Assembly (NCBI RefSeq): GCF_036967205.1
Contig: NZ_CP146022.1
Span: 2,046,001-2,110,000 of the forward strand
Direction: 5' to 3'
Length of the DNA: 64,000 bases
DNA from: Streptomyces sp. Q6
Lineage (GTDB): Bacteria > Actinomycetota > Actinomycetes > Streptomycetales > Streptomycetaceae
Shown here: piece by piece, positions 17,719 through 28,036 of the stretch
Position numbering within the stretch: position 1 is the first letter of the stretch
Layout: every line of letters starts with the position of its first letter
Position numbers and translations under genes: made by a program
The notes under the pieces: model-generated
What the model was told of the DNA's origin: nothing
Seen by the model: only the letters and a program-made list of their open reading frames with translations
Databases searched by the model: none

Positions 17719-18152
17719 GCACACCCCTGACAGAGACTCCAGCGAGCCCCCGATGCGGACCACTTGATGTGAAGTCCCGGTAAAGGCTCGCGCGTACCAC
17801 GCCACTGTAGACGTTGCCTATACCTCGCCCTTCGTGGGGGTGGGGTCGTGTTGGCAGGCATGCCGCGAAGGACGCAATGCGCGCAATCCGGAGAGCCTCC
17901 CGAACGGCCCCACGAGGACCGCACCGGGTGTCCTCCAGATGAGCTTTCGCGCCGCCGGATGAGCCCCCAGATGAGCGGCTCCGTATTCACGTGACGAACG
18001 GGGCCGATCCCTGTCAGGAGGCGGATTCCACAGAGTCCCGGCAGTCTGGAATGACTCGAAAAAATGCACGTTCCAGCAGGGGTAGGCTCGACAACGGCCG
18101 GTGAGACCGACATCACCGGCATTACCCATGTGGAGAGGAGCCCTGACTCAGG
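17719..18152. other. Intergenic region between ctaB and tkt
   Basis: These 434 bases hold no convincing gene and should contain the divergent ctaB and tkt promoters. On the ctaB side, TATAGG and TACAGT hexamers (17804-17826, minus strand) are -10 candidates without clear -35 partners. On the tkt side a TAGGCT (18083-18088) is a possible -10. The tkt leader contains the perfect inverted repeat GCCGGTGA-N8-TCACCGGC (18097-18120), followed by GGAGAGGAG about 12 bases before the GTG. Confidence 0.5.
18097..18120. repeat. Inverted repeat in the tkt leader
   Basis: Eight-base perfect arms GCCGGTGA and TCACCGGC enclose eight bases. The repeat ends 32 bases before the tkt start and just ahead of its ribosome site. 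It could be an operator for the pentose-phosphate operon or an RNA hairpin; the sequence does not decide which. Confidence 0.45.
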
Positions 18153-20240
18153 GTGAGCACCAAGCCGACCATCACAGACCTCGAGTGGACCGATGTGGAC
18201 CAGCGGGCCGTTGACACCGCTCGCGTCCTGGCCGCCGACGCCGTACAGAAGGTCGGCAACGGCCATCCCGGTACGGCGATGAGCCTGGCCCCGGCCGCGT
18301 ACACCCTCTTCCAGAAGGTGATGCGCCACGACCCGGCGGACGCCGACTGGGTCGGGCGGGACCGTTTCGTCCTGTCCGCGGGGCACTCGTCCCTGACCCT
18401 CTACATCCAGCTCTACCTGGCCGGCTTCGGCCTGGAGCTGGACGACCTGAAGGCGTTCCGTACGTGGGGCTCCAAGACTCCGGGCCACCCGGAGTACGGC
18501 CACACGACCGGTGTCGAGACGACGACCGGGCCGCTCGGCCAGGGCGTCGCCAACGCCGTGGGCATGGCGATGGCCGCCCGCTACGAGCGCGGCCTGTTCG
18601 ACCCGGAGGCCGCCCCGGGCACCTCCCCGTTCGACCACTTCGTCTACGCCATCGCCGGTGACGGCTGCCTCCAGGAGGGCATCTCCTCCGAGGCGTCCTC
18701 CCTGGCCGGGCACCAGCAGCTCGGCAACCTGGTCCTGCTGTGGGACGACAACCACATCTCGATCGAGGGCGACACGGAGACCGCGGTCTCCGAGGACACC
18801 TGCAAGCGCTACGAGGCGTACGGCTGGCACGTCCAGCGCGTGGCTCCGAAGCCGGACGGCGACCTGGACCACGAGGCGATCTACAACGCCATCGAGGCCG
18901 CCAAGAAGGTCACGGACAAGCCGTCCTTCATCGCGATGCGCTCGATCATCGCCTGGCCCGCCCCGAACGCGCAGAACACCGAGGCCGCGCACGGCTCGGC
19001 GCTCGGCGACGACGAAGTGGCCGCCACCAAGCGCGTCCTCGGCTTCGACCCGGAGAAGAGCTTCGAGGTCTCCGACGAGGTCATCGGCCACACCCGCAAG
19101 GCCCTCGACCGCGGCGCCCAGGCCAAGGCCGAGTGGGAGAAGTCGTTCCAGGAGTGGCGGACCGCCAACCCGGAGCGCGCCGCCGAGTTCGACCGCATCA
19201 ACGCGGGCGAGCTGCCGGCCGGCTGGGAGGAGAAGCTCCCCGCCTTCGAGACCGGCAAGGGTGTCGCCACGCGTGCCGCGTCCGGCAAGGTCCTCCAGGC
19301 CCTCGGTTCCGTGATCCCCGAGCTGTGGGGCGGCTCCGCCGACCTCGCGGGCTCGAACAACACGACGATCGACAAGACGTCGTCGTTCCTCCCGAAGGGC
19401 AACCCGCTCCCGGAGGCCGACCCGTACGGCCGCACGATCCACTTCGGTATCCGCGAGCACTCCATGGCCGCGGAGATGAACGGCATCGCGCTGCACGGCC
19501 ACACGCGGATCTACGGAGGCACCTTCCTGGTGTTCTCCGACTACATGCGCAACGCCGTGCGCCTGTCGGCCCTCATGCACCTTCCTGTCACCTATGTATG
19601 GACGCACGACTCCGTGGGTCTCGGTGAGGACGGTCCGACCCACCAGCCGGTCGAGCACCTCGCCTCACTGCGCGCGATCCCCGGACTCAACGTCGTGCGT
19701 CCCGCCGACGCCAACGAGACCGCCATCGCCTGGCGCGAGATCCTCAAGCGCGGCAAGAAGGACTACGGCAAGAGCGCCCCGCACGGTCTCGTCCTGACCC
19801 GTCAGGGCGTGCCGACGTACGAGGCGAACGAGGACACCGTCAAGGGCGGCTACGTCCTCGTCGAGGCCTCCAAGGCGACGCCGGACCTGATCCTGATCGC
19901 CACGGGCTCCGAGGTGCAGCTCGCCGTCGAGGCGCGCGAGACCCTGGAGGCCGAGGGTGTCGCCACCCGTGTCGTGTCGATGCCGTCGGTCGAGTGGTTC
20001 GAGGAGCAGGACCAGGGGTACCGGGACAGCGTCCTGCCGCCGTCGGTGAAGGCGCGGGTCGCGGTCGAGGCCGGTATCGGACTGACGTGGCACAAGTACG
20101 TCGGGGACGCGGGCCGCATCGTTTCCCTGGAGCACTTCGGTGCTTCGGCCGACGGCAAGGTCCTCTTCCGCGAGTTCGGCTTCACTGCCGAGAACGTGGC
20201 CGCCAAGGCGCGGGAATCCCTCGCCGCGGCACAGCGCTGA
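18153..20240 (+). CDS. tkt: Transketolase
   Basis: Transketolase moves two-carbon units between sugar phosphates in the non-oxidative pentose phosphate pathway, using thiamine diphosphate. The 695-residue protein has His38 in [11 protein letters not shown], the cofactor-binding GDG at 169-171 followed by the [12 protein letters not shown] segment, and the catalytic Glu region [19 protein letters not shown]. The C-terminal domain contains [12 protein letters not shown] and ends in the usual [13 protein letters not shown]. The start is GTG 18153 with a GGAGAGGAG about 12 bases upstream. It heads an operon: tal starts 34 bases after its stop, followed by zwf, opcA and pgl. Confidence 0.97.
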   Translation: MSTKPTITDLEWTDVDQRAVDTARVLAADAVQKVGNGHPGTAMSLAPAAYTLFQKVMRHDPADADWVGRDRFVLSAGHSSLTLYIQLYLAGFGLELDDLKAFRTWGSKTPGHPEYGHTTGVETTTGPLGQGVANAVGMAMAARYERGLFDPEAAPGTSPFDHFVYAIAGDGCLQEGISSEASSLAGHQQLGNLVLLWDDNHISIEGDTETAVSEDTCKRYEAYGWHVQRVAPKPDGDLDHEAIYNAIEAAKKVTDKPSFIAMRSIIAWPAPNAQNTEAAHGSALGDDEVAATKRVLGFDPEKSFEVSDEVIGHTRKALDRGAQAKAEWEKSFQEWRTANPERAAEFDRINAGELPAGWEEKLPAFETGKGVATRAASGKVLQALGSVIPELWGGSADLAGSNNTTIDKTSSFLPKGNPLPEADPYGRTIHFGIREHSMAAEMNGIALHGHTRIYGGTFLVFSDYMRNAVRLSALMHLPVTYVWTHDSVGLGEDGPTHQPVEHLASLRAIPGLNVVRPADANETAIAWREILKRGKKDYGKSAPHGLVLTRQGVPTYEANEDTVKGGYVLVEASKATPDLILIATGSEVQLAVEARETLEAEGVATRVVSMPSVEWFEEQDQGYRDSVLPPSVKARVAVEAGIGLTWHKYVGDAGRIVSLEHFGASADGKVLFREFGFTAENVAAKARESLAAAQR

Positions 20241-20274
20241 CGCCCGTACACGACAAGTAGGAGATGCATTTTCC

Positions 20275-21393
20275 ATGACAGACGCACTGAAGCGCCTCTC
20301 CGAGGAGGGCGTCGCGATCTGGCTGGACGACCTGTCGCGCAAGCGGATCACGTCCGGCAATCTGGCCGAACTGATCGACCAGCAGCACGTCGTGGGCGTC
20401 ACCACCAACCCCTCGATCTTCCAGAAGGCGATCTCGGAGGGCGACGGTTACGACCAGCAGCTCGCCGACCTCGCGGCCCGCAAGGTGACCGTCGAGGAAG
20501 CCATCCGCATGATCACGACGGCGGACGTCCGTGACGCCGCCGACATCCTGCGCCCGGTCTTCGACGCGACCGGCGGCCAGGACGGCCGGGTGTCGATCGA
20601 GGTCGACCCGCGGCTCGCCCACAACACGGCGGCCACGGTCGCCGAGGCCAAGCAGCTGGCGTGGCTGGTGGACCGGCCGAACACGCTCATCAAGATCCCG
20701 GCGACGAAGGCCGGTCTGCCGGCCATCACCGAGGTCATCGGCAAGGGCATCAGCGTCAACGTCACGCTGATCTTCTCGCTGGAGCGCTACCGCGAGGTCA
20801 TGGACGCCTACCTCGCCGGTCTGGAGAAGGCGAAGGCCGCCGGCCTGGACCTCTCGAAGATCCACTCGGTCGCGTCCTTCTTCGTGTCCCGCGTGGACAC
20901 CGAGATCGACAAGCGGATCGACGCCCTCGGCACGGACGAGGCCAAGGCCGCGCGCGGCAAGGCCGGTCTGGCCAACGCCCGGCTCGCGTACGAGGCGTTC
21001 GAGGAGGTCTTCGGCGGTGACCGCTGGGCCGCCCTCGACAAGGCGCAGGCCAACAAGCAGCGTCCGCTGTGGGCCTCGACCGGCGTCAAGGACAAGGCGT
21101 ACAAGGACACGCTGTACGTCGACGACCTGGTCGCCCCGGGCACGGTGAACACCATGCCGGAGGCCACGCTGGAGGCGTCGGCCGACCACGGCCAGATCAC
21201 CGGCAACACCATCGCGGGCACCTACGACCAGTCCCGCAGGGAGATCGAGGCCGTCGAGAAGCTCGGCATCTCGTACGACGAGGTCGTGCAGCTCCTCGAG
21301 GACGAGGGCGTCGAGAAGTTCGAGGCCGCCTGGAACGACCTGCTCAAGTCGACCGAGGCGGAGCTCAAGCGCCTCGCCCCTTCGGAGGGCTGA
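20275..21393 (+). CDS. tal: Transaldolase
   Basis: Transaldolase transfers a dihydroxyacetone unit between sugar phosphates in the non-oxidative pentose phosphate pathway. The 372-residue protein is of the longer actinobacterial (TalB type 2) class. The Schiff-base lysine is K140 in [30 protein letters not shown] near residue 40 and [10 protein letters not shown] near 105 are other family signatures. ATG 20275 is preceded by AGGAGA. The stop is four bases before the zwf start, so the two are closely coupled. Confidence 0.97.
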   Translation: MTDALKRLSEEGVAIWLDDLSRKRITSGNLAELIDQQHVVGVTTNPSIFQKAISEGDGYDQQLADLAARKVTVEEAIRMITTADVRDAADILRPVFDATGGQDGRVSIEVDPRLAHNTAATVAEAKQLAWLVDRPNTLIKIPATKAGLPAITEVIGKGISVNVTLIFSLERYREVMDAYLAGLEKAKAAGLDLSKIHSVASFFVSRVDTEIDKRIDALGTDEAKAARGKAGLANARLAYEAFEEVFGGDRWAALDKAQANKQRPLWASTGVKDKAYKDTLYVDDLVAPGTVNTMPEATLEASADHGQITGNTIAGTYDQSRREIEAVEKLGISYDEVVQLLEDEGVEKFEAAWNDLLKSTEAELKRLAPSEG

Positions 21394-21397
21394 TCCC

Positions 21398-22933
21398 TTG
21401 ACCGCACACGGAGCGAACCGCAATCCGCTCCGTGACGCCGCAGACCGACGGCTCCCGCGCATCGCGGGGCCGTCGGGTCTGGTGATCTTCGGCGTCACGG
21501 GCGATTTGTCCCGTAAAAAGCTCATGCCTGCCGTTTACGACCTCGCCAACCGGGGCCTGCTCCCCCCGGGCTTCTCCCTGATCGGGTTCGCCCGCCGCGA
21601 ATGGCAGGACGAGGACTTCGCCCAGGAAGTGCACGACGCGGTCAAGCAGCACGCCCGTACACCGTTCCGCGAAGAGGTCTGGCAGCAGCTCATCCAGGGC
21701 ATGCGCTTCGTCCAGGGCAACTTCGACGACGACGACGCGTTCGAGACCCTGAAGACGACGATCCAGGACCTCGACAAGTCGCAGGGCACGGGCGGCAACT
21801 TCGCGTTCTACCTCTCCGTACCGCCCAAGTTCTTCCCGCAGGTCGTGCAGCAGCTCAAGAAGCACGGCCTGGCGGACGCGCCCGATGGCTCGTGGCGGCG
21901 TGCCGTCATCGAGAAGCCGTTCGGTCACGACCTCGCCTCGGCCAAGGAGCTGAACGCGATCGTGCACGAGGTGTTCGACCCGGACCAGGTGTTCCGGATC
22001 GACCACTACCTCGGCAAGGAGACGGTCCAGAACATCCTGGCGCTGCGCTTCGCGAACCAGATGTTCGAGCCGATCTGGAACCGGTCCTACGTGGACCACG
22101 TGCAGATCACGATGGCCGAGGACATCGGCATCGGCGGACGGGCCGGCTACTACGACGGCATCGGCGCCGCCCGTGACGTGATCCAGAACCACCTCCTCCA
22201 GCTGATGGCGCTCACCGCGATGGAGGAGCCCGCCTCCTTCGACGCGGACGCGCTCGTCGCCGAGAAGGCCAAGGTGCTCGGCGCGGTCAGGCTGCCGAAG
22301 GATCTGGGCCGGGACACGGTGCGCGGTCAGTACGCGGCCGGATGGCAGGGCGGCGAGAAGGCCGTGGGCTATCTCCAGGAAGACGGCATCGACCCGAAGT
22401 CGAAGACCGACACCTACGCGGCCGTCAAGCTGGAGGTGGACAACCGCCGTTGGGCGGGCGTCCCCTTCTACCTGCGCACCGGCAAGCGCCTGGGCCGCCG
22501 CGTCACCGAGATCGCCGTGGTCTTCCAGCGCGCCCCGCACTCCCCGTTCGACCACACGGCGACGGAGGAGCTGGGCCAGAACGCGATCGTGATCCGCGTC
22601 CAGCCGGACGAGGGCATCACGGTCCGCTTCGGCTCGAAGGTGCCGGGCACGTCGATGGAGATCCGGGACGTCTCGATGGACTTCGCCTACGGCGAGTCGT
22701 TCACCGAGTCCAGCCCGGAGGCGTACGAGCGGCTGATCCTGGACGTGCTGCTGGGCGACTCGAACCTCTTCCCGCGCACGGAGGAGGTCGAACTGTCCTG
22801 GAACATCCTCGACCCGATCGAGAAGCACTGGGACACGCACGGGAAGCCCGCGCAGTACCCGTCCGGCACGTGGGGGCCCGCCGAGGCGGACGAAATGCTC
22901 GCACGAGACGGACGGAGCTGGCGGCGCCCATGA
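21398..22933 (+). CDS. zwf: Glucose-6-phosphate dehydrogenase
   Basis: This enzyme oxidises glucose 6-phosphate to 6-phosphogluconolactone, the entry step of the oxidative pentose phosphate pathway and a main NADPH source. The 511-residue protein has the NADP-binding FGVTGDLSRKK at residues 31-41, the active-site motif RIDHYLGKETVQN, and EKPFGHDLASA. The start is the TTG at 21398, with GGAGGG eight bases upstream; the family core NPLRDAADRRLPRI follows within ten residues. Its TGA overlaps the opcA ATG (ATGA). Pairing with OpcA is the usual actinobacterial arrangement. Confidence 0.97.
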   Translation: MTAHGANRNPLRDAADRRLPRIAGPSGLVIFGVTGDLSRKKLMPAVYDLANRGLLPPGFSLIGFARREWQDEDFAQEVHDAVKQHARTPFREEVWQQLIQGMRFVQGNFDDDDAFETLKTTIQDLDKSQGTGGNFAFYLSVPPKFFPQVVQQLKKHGLADAPDGSWRRAVIEKPFGHDLASAKELNAIVHEVFDPDQVFRIDHYLGKETVQNILALRFANQMFEPIWNRSYVDHVQITMAEDIGIGGRAGYYDGIGAARDVIQNHLLQLMALTAMEEPASFDADALVAEKAKVLGAVRLPKDLGRDTVRGQYAAGWQGGEKAVGYLQEDGIDPKSKTDTYAAVKLEVDNRRWAGVPFYLRTGKRLGRRVTEIAVVFQRAPHSPFDHTATEELGQNAIVIRVQPDEGITVRFGSKVPGTSMEIRDVSMDFAYGESFTESSPEAYERLILDVLLGDSNLFPRTEEVELSWNILDPIEKHWDTHGKPAQYPSGTWGPAEADEMLARDGRSWRRP

Positions 22934-24000
22934 AGATCGACCTTACGGACACCACGTCCAGCAAGATCAACAAAGCGCTCGTGAAGGGGCGCCGGGCGAT
23001 CGGCACCCCCGCGGTCGGCATGGTGCTGACCCTCGTCATCGTGACCGACGAGGAGAACGCCTACGACGCCCTCAAGGCGGCCAACGAGGCGTCGCGCGAG
23101 CACCCCTCGCGCAAGCTGGTCGTCATCAAGCGCGTCTCGCGTTCGCCGCGCGACCGCACGAAGTCGCGGCTCGACGCGGAGGTCCGGGTCGGCGCCGACG
23201 CGGGCACCGGCGAGACCGTCGTCCTGCGCCTGTACGGCGAGGTCGTCAACCACGCCCAGTCCGTCGTCCTGCCGCTCCTGCTGCCGGACGCCCCGACGGT
23301 GGTCTGGTGGCCCGTGGACGCCCCGCTGGATCCCGCGCAGGACCCCCTGGGGGCTCTGGGCCAGCGCCGCGTCACGGACACGTACGCGGCCGCGCAGCCG
23401 GTCCACGAACTGGAGGCCCGCGCGGCGTCCTACTCCCCCGGCGACACGGACCTGTCGTGGACCCGGATCACGCCCTGGCGTTCCATGCTCGCGGCCGCGC
23501 TCGACCAGGTGACCTGCGACGTCACGTCCGTCGAGGTGGAGGGCGAGGAGTTCAACCCGAGCTGCGAGCTCCTCGCGATGTGGCTCGCCGACCGCCTCGA
23601 CGTGCCCGTCAAGCGCACCCTGTCGTCGGGTCCCGGCCTGACCGGCGTACGCCTGGAGTCCACCTGCGGCCCGATCGTCCTCGACCGGGCCGACGGCACC
23701 CTCGCGACGCTCTCCATCCAGGGACAGCCGGACCGCGCGGTCGCGCTCAAGCGCCGCGAGACGTCCGAGCTGATCGCGGAGGAACTGCGCCGCCTGGACC
23801 CGGACGACACGTACGCGGCCGCGCTGAGGTTCGGCGTGGACCGGCTCGGCGAGCCGGAGGACCAGAAGACGGTCCCCGAGCCCGAGGAGGCGGCCACGAA
23901 GACGGCTGCCGCCCCGGTCAAGAAGACGGCGGCCAAGAAGGCGCCCGCGAAGAAGGCCCCGGCCAAGAAGGCCCCGGCCAAGAAAGCAGCAGCGAAGTGA
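22930..24000 (+). CDS. opcA: OpcA, allosteric effector of glucose-6-phosphate dehydrogenase, with Lys/Ala tail
   Basis: OpcA binds and activates glucose-6-phosphate dehydrogenase in actinobacteria and cyanobacteria. The 356-residue protein starts MKIDLTDTTSSKINKALV and shows family segments such as PTVVWWPVDAPLDPAQDPLG and DLSWTRITPWRSMLAAALDQ. After about residue 315 it ends in a low-complexity, Lys/Ala/Pro-rich tail with three AKKAP repeats encoded by tandem DNA repeats. This tail is histone-H1-like and not needed for the fold. The ATG overlaps the zwf stop, and the pgl GTG overlaps its own stop. Confidence 0.95.
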   Translation: MKIDLTDTTSSKINKALVKGRRAIGTPAVGMVLTLVIVTDEENAYDALKAANEASREHPSRKLVVIKRVSRSPRDRTKSRLDAEVRVGADAGTGETVVLRLYGEVVNHAQSVVLPLLLPDAPTVVWWPVDAPLDPAQDPLGALGQRRVTDTYAAAQPVHELEARAASYSPGDTDLSWTRITPWRSMLAAALDQVTCDVTSVEVEGEEFNPSCELLAMWLADRLDVPVKRTLSSGPGLTGVRLESTCGPIVLDRADGTLATLSIQGQPDRAVALKRRETSELIAEELRRLDPDDTYAAALRFGVDRLGEPEDQKTVPEPEEAATKTAAAPVKKTAAKKAPAKKAPAKKAPAKKAAAK

Positions 24001-24776
24001 GTGCAGCACCCCAACTCGTCGTCCACCGCGACAAGGAGCTGATGGCGCAGGCGGCCGCGGCGCGACTGATCACCAAGATCGTCGACGCCCAGGCCGCCCG
24101 CGGCTTCGCCTCCGTCGTGCTCACCGGCGGCCGCAACGGCAACGGGCTGCTCGCGGCCCTCGCCGCCGCCCCCGCTCGGGACGCCATCGACTGGGCCCAT
24201 CTGGACCTGTGGTGGGGCGACGAGCGGTTCCTGCCGGACGGCGACCCCGAGCGCAACTACACGCAGGCCAAGGAGGCGCTGCTCGACGCCGTGCCGCTCG
24301 ACCCCGCGCGCGTGCACCCCATGCCCGCGTCGGACGGCCCCTACGAGGCGGACGCCGCGGCCGAGGCGTACGCGGCGGAACTGGCGAACGCGGCGGGCCC
24401 CGAGGACCACGGTCCCGTGCCGACGTTCGACGTCCTGATGCTCGGCGTGGGACCGGACACGCACGTCGCGTCGCTCTTCCCCGAGCTGCCGGCGGTCCGC
24501 GAGACCGAGCGGACGGTCGTCGGTGTGCACGGCGCCCCGAAGCCCCCGCCCACCCGGGTCACGCTCACGCTCCCGGCGATCCGTGCCGCGCGTGAGGTGT
24601 GGCTGCTCGCGGCGGGCGAGGACAAGGCGAAGGCCGCCGCGATCGCGCTGTCGGGCGCGGGCGAGATCCAGGCCCCCGCGGCGGGCGCGTACGGCCGTTC
24701 ACGCACCCTGTGGCTGCTCGACACGGCCGCGGCGTCCCAGCTCCCCCCGGAGCTGTACCCCCCGGCCGTCGCGTAG
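23997..24776 (+). CDS. pgl: 6-phosphogluconolactonase
   Basis: The enzyme hydrolyses 6-phosphogluconolactone to 6-phosphogluconate. The 259-residue protein belongs to the SIS-like glucosamine-6-phosphate isomerase/lactonase (DevB) family: VVLTGGRNGNGLLAAL near residue 40, HLDLWWGDERFLPDGDPERN near 67 and DVLMLGVGPDTHVASLFP near 145 are its signatures. The start is GTG 23997, overlapping the opcA stop (GTGA). It closes the tkt-tal-zwf-opcA-pgl operon and is followed by a strong hairpin. Confidence 0.96.
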   Translation: MSAAPQLVVHRDKELMAQAAAARLITKIVDAQAARGFASVVLTGGRNGNGLLAALAAAPARDAIDWAHLDLWWGDERFLPDGDPERNYTQAKEALLDAVPLDPARVHPMPASDGPYEADAAAEAYAAELANAAGPEDHGPVPTFDVLMLGVGPDTHVASLFPELPAVRETERTVVGVHGAPKPPPTRVTLTLPAIRAAREVWLLAAGEDKAKAAAIALSGAGEIQAPAAGAYGRSRTLWLLDTAAASQLPPELYPPAVA

Positions 24777-24789
24777 CTCCGACCCGTAC

Positions 24790-24832
24790 ACGCGTAAGGC
24801 CCCGCCTCCCGAGGAGGTGGGGCCTTACGCGT
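24790..24832. terminator. Bidirectional terminator hairpin between pgl and the DUF2087 gene
   Basis: The arms ACGCGTAAGGCCCC... (24790-24808) and its complement (24814-24832) pair over 19 bases with one mismatch around a five-base loop. There is no long T tract, as is common in Streptomyces. The stop codon of the convergent gene (24825-24827) lies inside the right arm, so the hairpin serves both genes. Confidence 0.8.
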
Positions 24833-25307
24833 GCTGCGGCACCCGGTAGTCCGAGCCGTCCTTCTCCCGTACGAGAAGGCCGTCGATGACGCAGTAGCGG
24901 CGCAGCGCCGCCGTGTCGTCGTGGACGGTGAGCAGTGCCTCGTTCACCTCGTGCTCGCTGTAGGTGCGGCCGCTGGCGAACAGGGTGTCCGTGAGGTGCA
25001 CGAGCAGTTCGTGCCGGACCGCGGGGCGTACCGGGATCGTGGTGAGGCGTCCGCGCGCGAAGAACCCGGTGAGGTGGCGCGGAACCCCCGTACTGGGTTC
25101 GGGGGTGCGATGGCGCCGGAACACCTCGGGCCCCGCGCGCAGCGAGCCGTCGTCGAGCCGCTCGACGAGGCCGGCGGCGACCAGCCTTCCCAGATGCTTG
25201 CGGGCCACCGGGGAGTCGGCCTCGCGCGGTGGCAGGTCGTCGAGCACGATGCGCGCGTAGAGCCTGAGTCGTTCTGGATCGGCGAGCGCCGACATGAGCT
25301 GGTCCAC
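24825..25307 (-). CDS. DUF2087-domain protein, putative transcriptional regulator
   Basis: This 160-residue protein has an N-terminal winged-helix segment (ALADPERLRLYARIVLDDL, VARKHLGRLVAAGLVERLDDGSL) and a C-terminal DUF2087 region (GRTYSEHEVNEALLTVHDDTAALRRYCVIDGLL). DUF2087 proteins often carry an ArsR-like DNA-binding half, so a regulator is likely but no target is known. The start is GTG 25307, with GGAGG seven bases upstream. It lies between the pentose-phosphate operon (convergent) and pgi (same strand, 89 bases upstream). Confidence 0.85.
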   Translation of the reverse strand: MDQLMSALADPERLRLYARIVLDDLPPREADSPVARKHLGRLVAAGLVERLDDGSLRAGPEVFRRHRTPEPSTGVPRHLTGFFARGRLTTIPVRPAVRHELLVHLTDTLFASGRTYSEHEVNEALLTVHDDTAALRRYCVIDGLLVREKDGSDYRVPQHA

Positions 25308-25396
25308 GGGGAGGCCTCCCGGCTAGGTCATGGACGGGCAGTCTCGCCCGCCGGAAGGCTCCCCCGCACCCGAATAACGAGGAAAGTCTCCGTCGG

Positions 25397-27064
25397 TCAA
25401 CGGCCGCGCAGTTCGCGGTACTTGGCGACCAGGGCCGTGGTGGACGCGTCGAGCCCGGGGACGTCCGCGCCTTCGGTGAGGGCCGGTTCGACGCGCTTGG
25501 CGAGGACCTTGCCGAGTTCGACGCCCCACTGGTCGAAGGAGTCGATGTTCCAGACGGCGCCCTGGACGAACACCTTGTGCTCGTAGAGGGCGACCAACTG
25601 GCCGAGGACGGACGGCGTGAGCTTCTTGGCGAGGATCGTCGTCGTGGGGTGGTTGCCCTTGAACGTCTTGTGCGGCACCAGTTCCTCGGGCACCCCCTCG
25701 GCACGCACCTCGTCGGGCGTCTTGCCGAAGGCCAGCGCCTGGGTCTGGGCGAAGAAGTTGGCCATGAGCAGGTCGTGCTGGGCGACGAGCCCGGCCTGGA
25801 GATCGGCGACCGGCTCGGCGAAGCCGATGAAGTCGGCGGGGATGAGCTTGGTGCCCTGGTGGATCAGTTGGTAGTAGGCGTGCTGGCCGTTGGTGCCCGG
25901 CGTGCCCCACACCACGGGGCCGGTCTGCCAGGCGACTTCCTCGCCGTCGCGCTGCACGTACTTGCCGTTCGACTCCATGTCGAGCTGCTGCAAGTAGGCG
26001 GTGAACTTCGACAAGTAGTGGCTGTACGGCAGCACGGCGTGGGACTGGGCGTCGTGGAAGTTGCCGTACCAGATCCCCAACAGGCCCATCAGGAGCGGCA
26101 CGTTGGACTCCGCGGGCGCGGTGCGGAAGTGCTCGTCGACGAGGTGGAACCCGTCGAGCATCTCGCGGAAGGCGGCCGGGCCGATGGCGATCATGAGGGA
26201 GAGTCCGATCGCGGAGTCATACGAATAACGTCCGCCGACCCAGTCCCAGAACTCGAACATGTTGGCCGTGTCGATGCCGAACTCCGACACCTTCTCGCTG
26301 TTGGTCGACAGCGCCACGAAGTGCTTGGCGACGGCGTCCTGTTCGGCCCTCAGCTCGGTGAGGAGCCAGTTGCGGGCGGACGTCGCGTTGGTGATCGTCT
26401 CGATGGTCGTGAAGGTCTTCGAGGCGATGATGAACAGCGTCTCGGCCGGGTCCAGATCCCGTACGGCCTCGTGCAGATCGGCCCCGTCGACGTTCGACAC
26501 GAAGCGGACGGTGAGGTCGCGGTCGGTGAAGGAGCGCAGCACCTCGTAGGCCATCGCGGGGCCGAGGTCGGAGCCGCCGATGCCGATGTTGACGACGTTC
26601 TTGATGCGCTTGCCGGTGTGCCCGGTCCACTCGCCGGAGCGCACCTTGTCGGCGAAGGCGCCCATCTTGTCGAGCACGGCGTGCACGCCCCGCACGACGT
26701 TCTCGCCGTCGACCTCGATCACGGCGTCGCGCGGGGCGCGCAGCGCGGTGTGCAGGACGGCCCGGTCCTCGGTCGTGTTGATCTTCTCGCCGCGGAACAT
26801 GGCGTCCCGCAGCCCGAAGACGTCGGTCGCGGCGGCCAGCTCGCGCAGCAGGCGCACCGTCTCGTCCGTGACCAGGTGCTTGGAGTAGTCGATGTGCAGG
26901 TCGCCGACCTGGAGGGTCCAGCCGGAGCCGCGCGCCGGGTCCGCGGCGAACAGCTCGCGCAGCTGTACGTCGCCGAGCTGCTCCCGGTGCTCGGCCAGCG
27001 CCTGCCATTCGGGCGTCTGGGTGAGCCGCGCGCGGTTGCCCGCACCTGCTTCGAACGCGTTCAT
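25397..27064 (-). CDS. pgi: Glucose-6-phosphate isomerase
   Basis: Pgi interconverts glucose 6-phosphate and fructose 6-phosphate. The 555-residue protein is full length with the family signatures [16 protein letters not shown], the [19 protein letters not shown] block (DWVGGRYS), and the C-terminal [15 protein letters not shown]. The catalytic Glu/His/Lys regions ([25 protein letters not shown]) are intact. ATG 27064 begins [14 protein letters not shown], with a GAGAGAGAG-type ribosome site upstream. It complements the neighbouring pentose phosphate genes by recycling fructose 6-phosphate. Confidence 0.97.
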   Translation of the reverse strand: MNAFEAGAGNRARLTQTPEWQALAEHREQLGDVQLRELFAADPARGSGWTLQVGDLHIDYSKHLVTDETVRLLRELAAATDVFGLRDAMFRGEKINTTEDRAVLHTALRAPRDAVIEVDGENVVRGVHAVLDKMGAFADKVRSGEWTGHTGKRIKNVVNIGIGGSDLGPAMAYEVLRSFTDRDLTVRFVSNVDGADLHEAVRDLDPAETLFIIASKTFTTIETITNATSARNWLLTELRAEQDAVAKHFVALSTNSEKVSEFGIDTANMFEFWDWVGGRYSYDSAIGLSLMIAIGPAAFREMLDGFHLVDEHFRTAPAESNVPLLMGLLGIWYGNFHDAQSHAVLPYSHYLSKFTAYLQQLDMESNGKYVQRDGEEVAWQTGPVVWGTPGTNGQHAYYQLIHQGTKLIPADFIGFAEPVADLQAGLVAQHDLLMANFFAQTQALAFGKTPDEVRAEGVPEELVPHKTFKGNHPTTTILAKKLTPSVLGQLVALYEHKVFVQGAVWNIDSFDQWGVELGKVLAKRVEPALTEGADVPGLDASTTALVAKYRELRGR

Positions 27065-27195
27065 GTCGGACTTCAGCTCTCTCTCGTACGTGCGTACGTA
27101 CCTTGCCCCGCTGCTTCGACCAACCTAATTGATCAGCGGCCGGTATGAGAGGTCTGTCCGTCCGTCCGGAACCGGGTCGGGGCCCGCCCCGCCCG

Positions 27196-27960
27196 TCAGT
27201 GTCCGCCGCGGTGCAGGCGCCCCGTGTAGTGGTCCTCCAGGCGTCCGTTGCGCTCGAAGCCACCGGGCAGGTTCGCGGAGACGTACACGGGCGGCTCGTA
27301 CCCCTGCGCGAGCAGCAGGGCGACGGCCTCGGCCACGACCATCTGCACGAGCAGCGCCGAGGTGATGGTGGACACGCCGCACAGCTTGCCGCCGTCGGGC
27401 AGGGGCAGCAGCGCGTCCCCCGTAGGCGCGCAGTTGTCGAGGACGGCGTCCGCGTGGTCCACGAGGCGGCTGCCGCTCGCATGGAGGGCGGGGACGGAGC
27501 GGGTGTGCTCCAGCGAGGTGAGGGCGATCAGCGGATGCCCCTTCTCCTTGACCAGAAGGGCCATGTCGACGATCGAGTTGTTGACGCCCGAGTTCGAGAT
27601 GATCACGAACAGGTCCTGCGGCCGGGGCGTGCTCAGCTCGTAGAGGCGGGCGGCGAGTCCGGGCCGCCGCTCCAGGAGCGGGTCGTCGAGCACCGCGCGG
27701 TCCTCACCGCCGCGCAGCACCAGGTCGTTCAGGGCGATCTTGGTGGTGGGGATGAGGCCGCCGGCGCGTCCGGAGATCTCCAGGGCGGTGGCCTGCGAGT
27801 GGCCGGTCCCGAAGGCGTGCACGACGCCGTCGGCGGCCACGCAGTCGGCGATGAGCCGGGCCGCCGCGGCGACGCCCTCCTTGTTGGTGTCGACGGCGCT
27901 CTCGACGCGCTCGCGCACCCGGTCCGCCAACTCGCCCGCGCTGATCCGTGGTTCGGCCAT
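27196..27960 (-). CDS. SIS-domain sugar-phosphate isomerase-like protein (UPF0309 type)
   Basis: The 254-residue protein is a single SIS (sugar isomerase) domain: AFGTGHSQATALEISGRAGG and DLFVIISNSGVNNSIVDMAL are phosphosugar-binding loops, and GGKLCGVSTITSALLVQMVV is the C-terminal helix. I chose ATG 27960 (MAEPRISAG) because GGGGG lies just upstream; the ATG at 27987 has no ribosome site. It is downstream of a frameshifted BadF-type kinase and near a divergent RpiR regulator, so a role in uptake or recycling of an amino sugar (GlcNAc or MurNAc type) is likely. The precise substrate is not shown. Confidence 0.85.
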   Translation of the reverse strand: MAEPRISAGELADRVRERVESAVDTNKEGVAAAARLIADCVAADGVVHAFGTGHSQATALEISGRAGGLIPTTKIALNDLVLRGGEDRAVLDDPLLERRPGLAARLYELSTPRPQDLFVIISNSGVNNSIVDMALLVKEKGHPLIALTSLEHTRSVPALHASGSRLVDHADAVLDNCAPTGDALLPLPDGGKLCGVSTITSALLVQMVVAEAVALLLAQGYEPPVYVSANLPGGFERNGRLEDHYTGRLHRGGH

Positions 27961-28036
27961 GATCCCCCGCTTCTTCGGTTGATTCATTCAGTAAGTGCCG
28001 TACGAAATGAAAGGTTGAACCAGATGCGGGACACCG

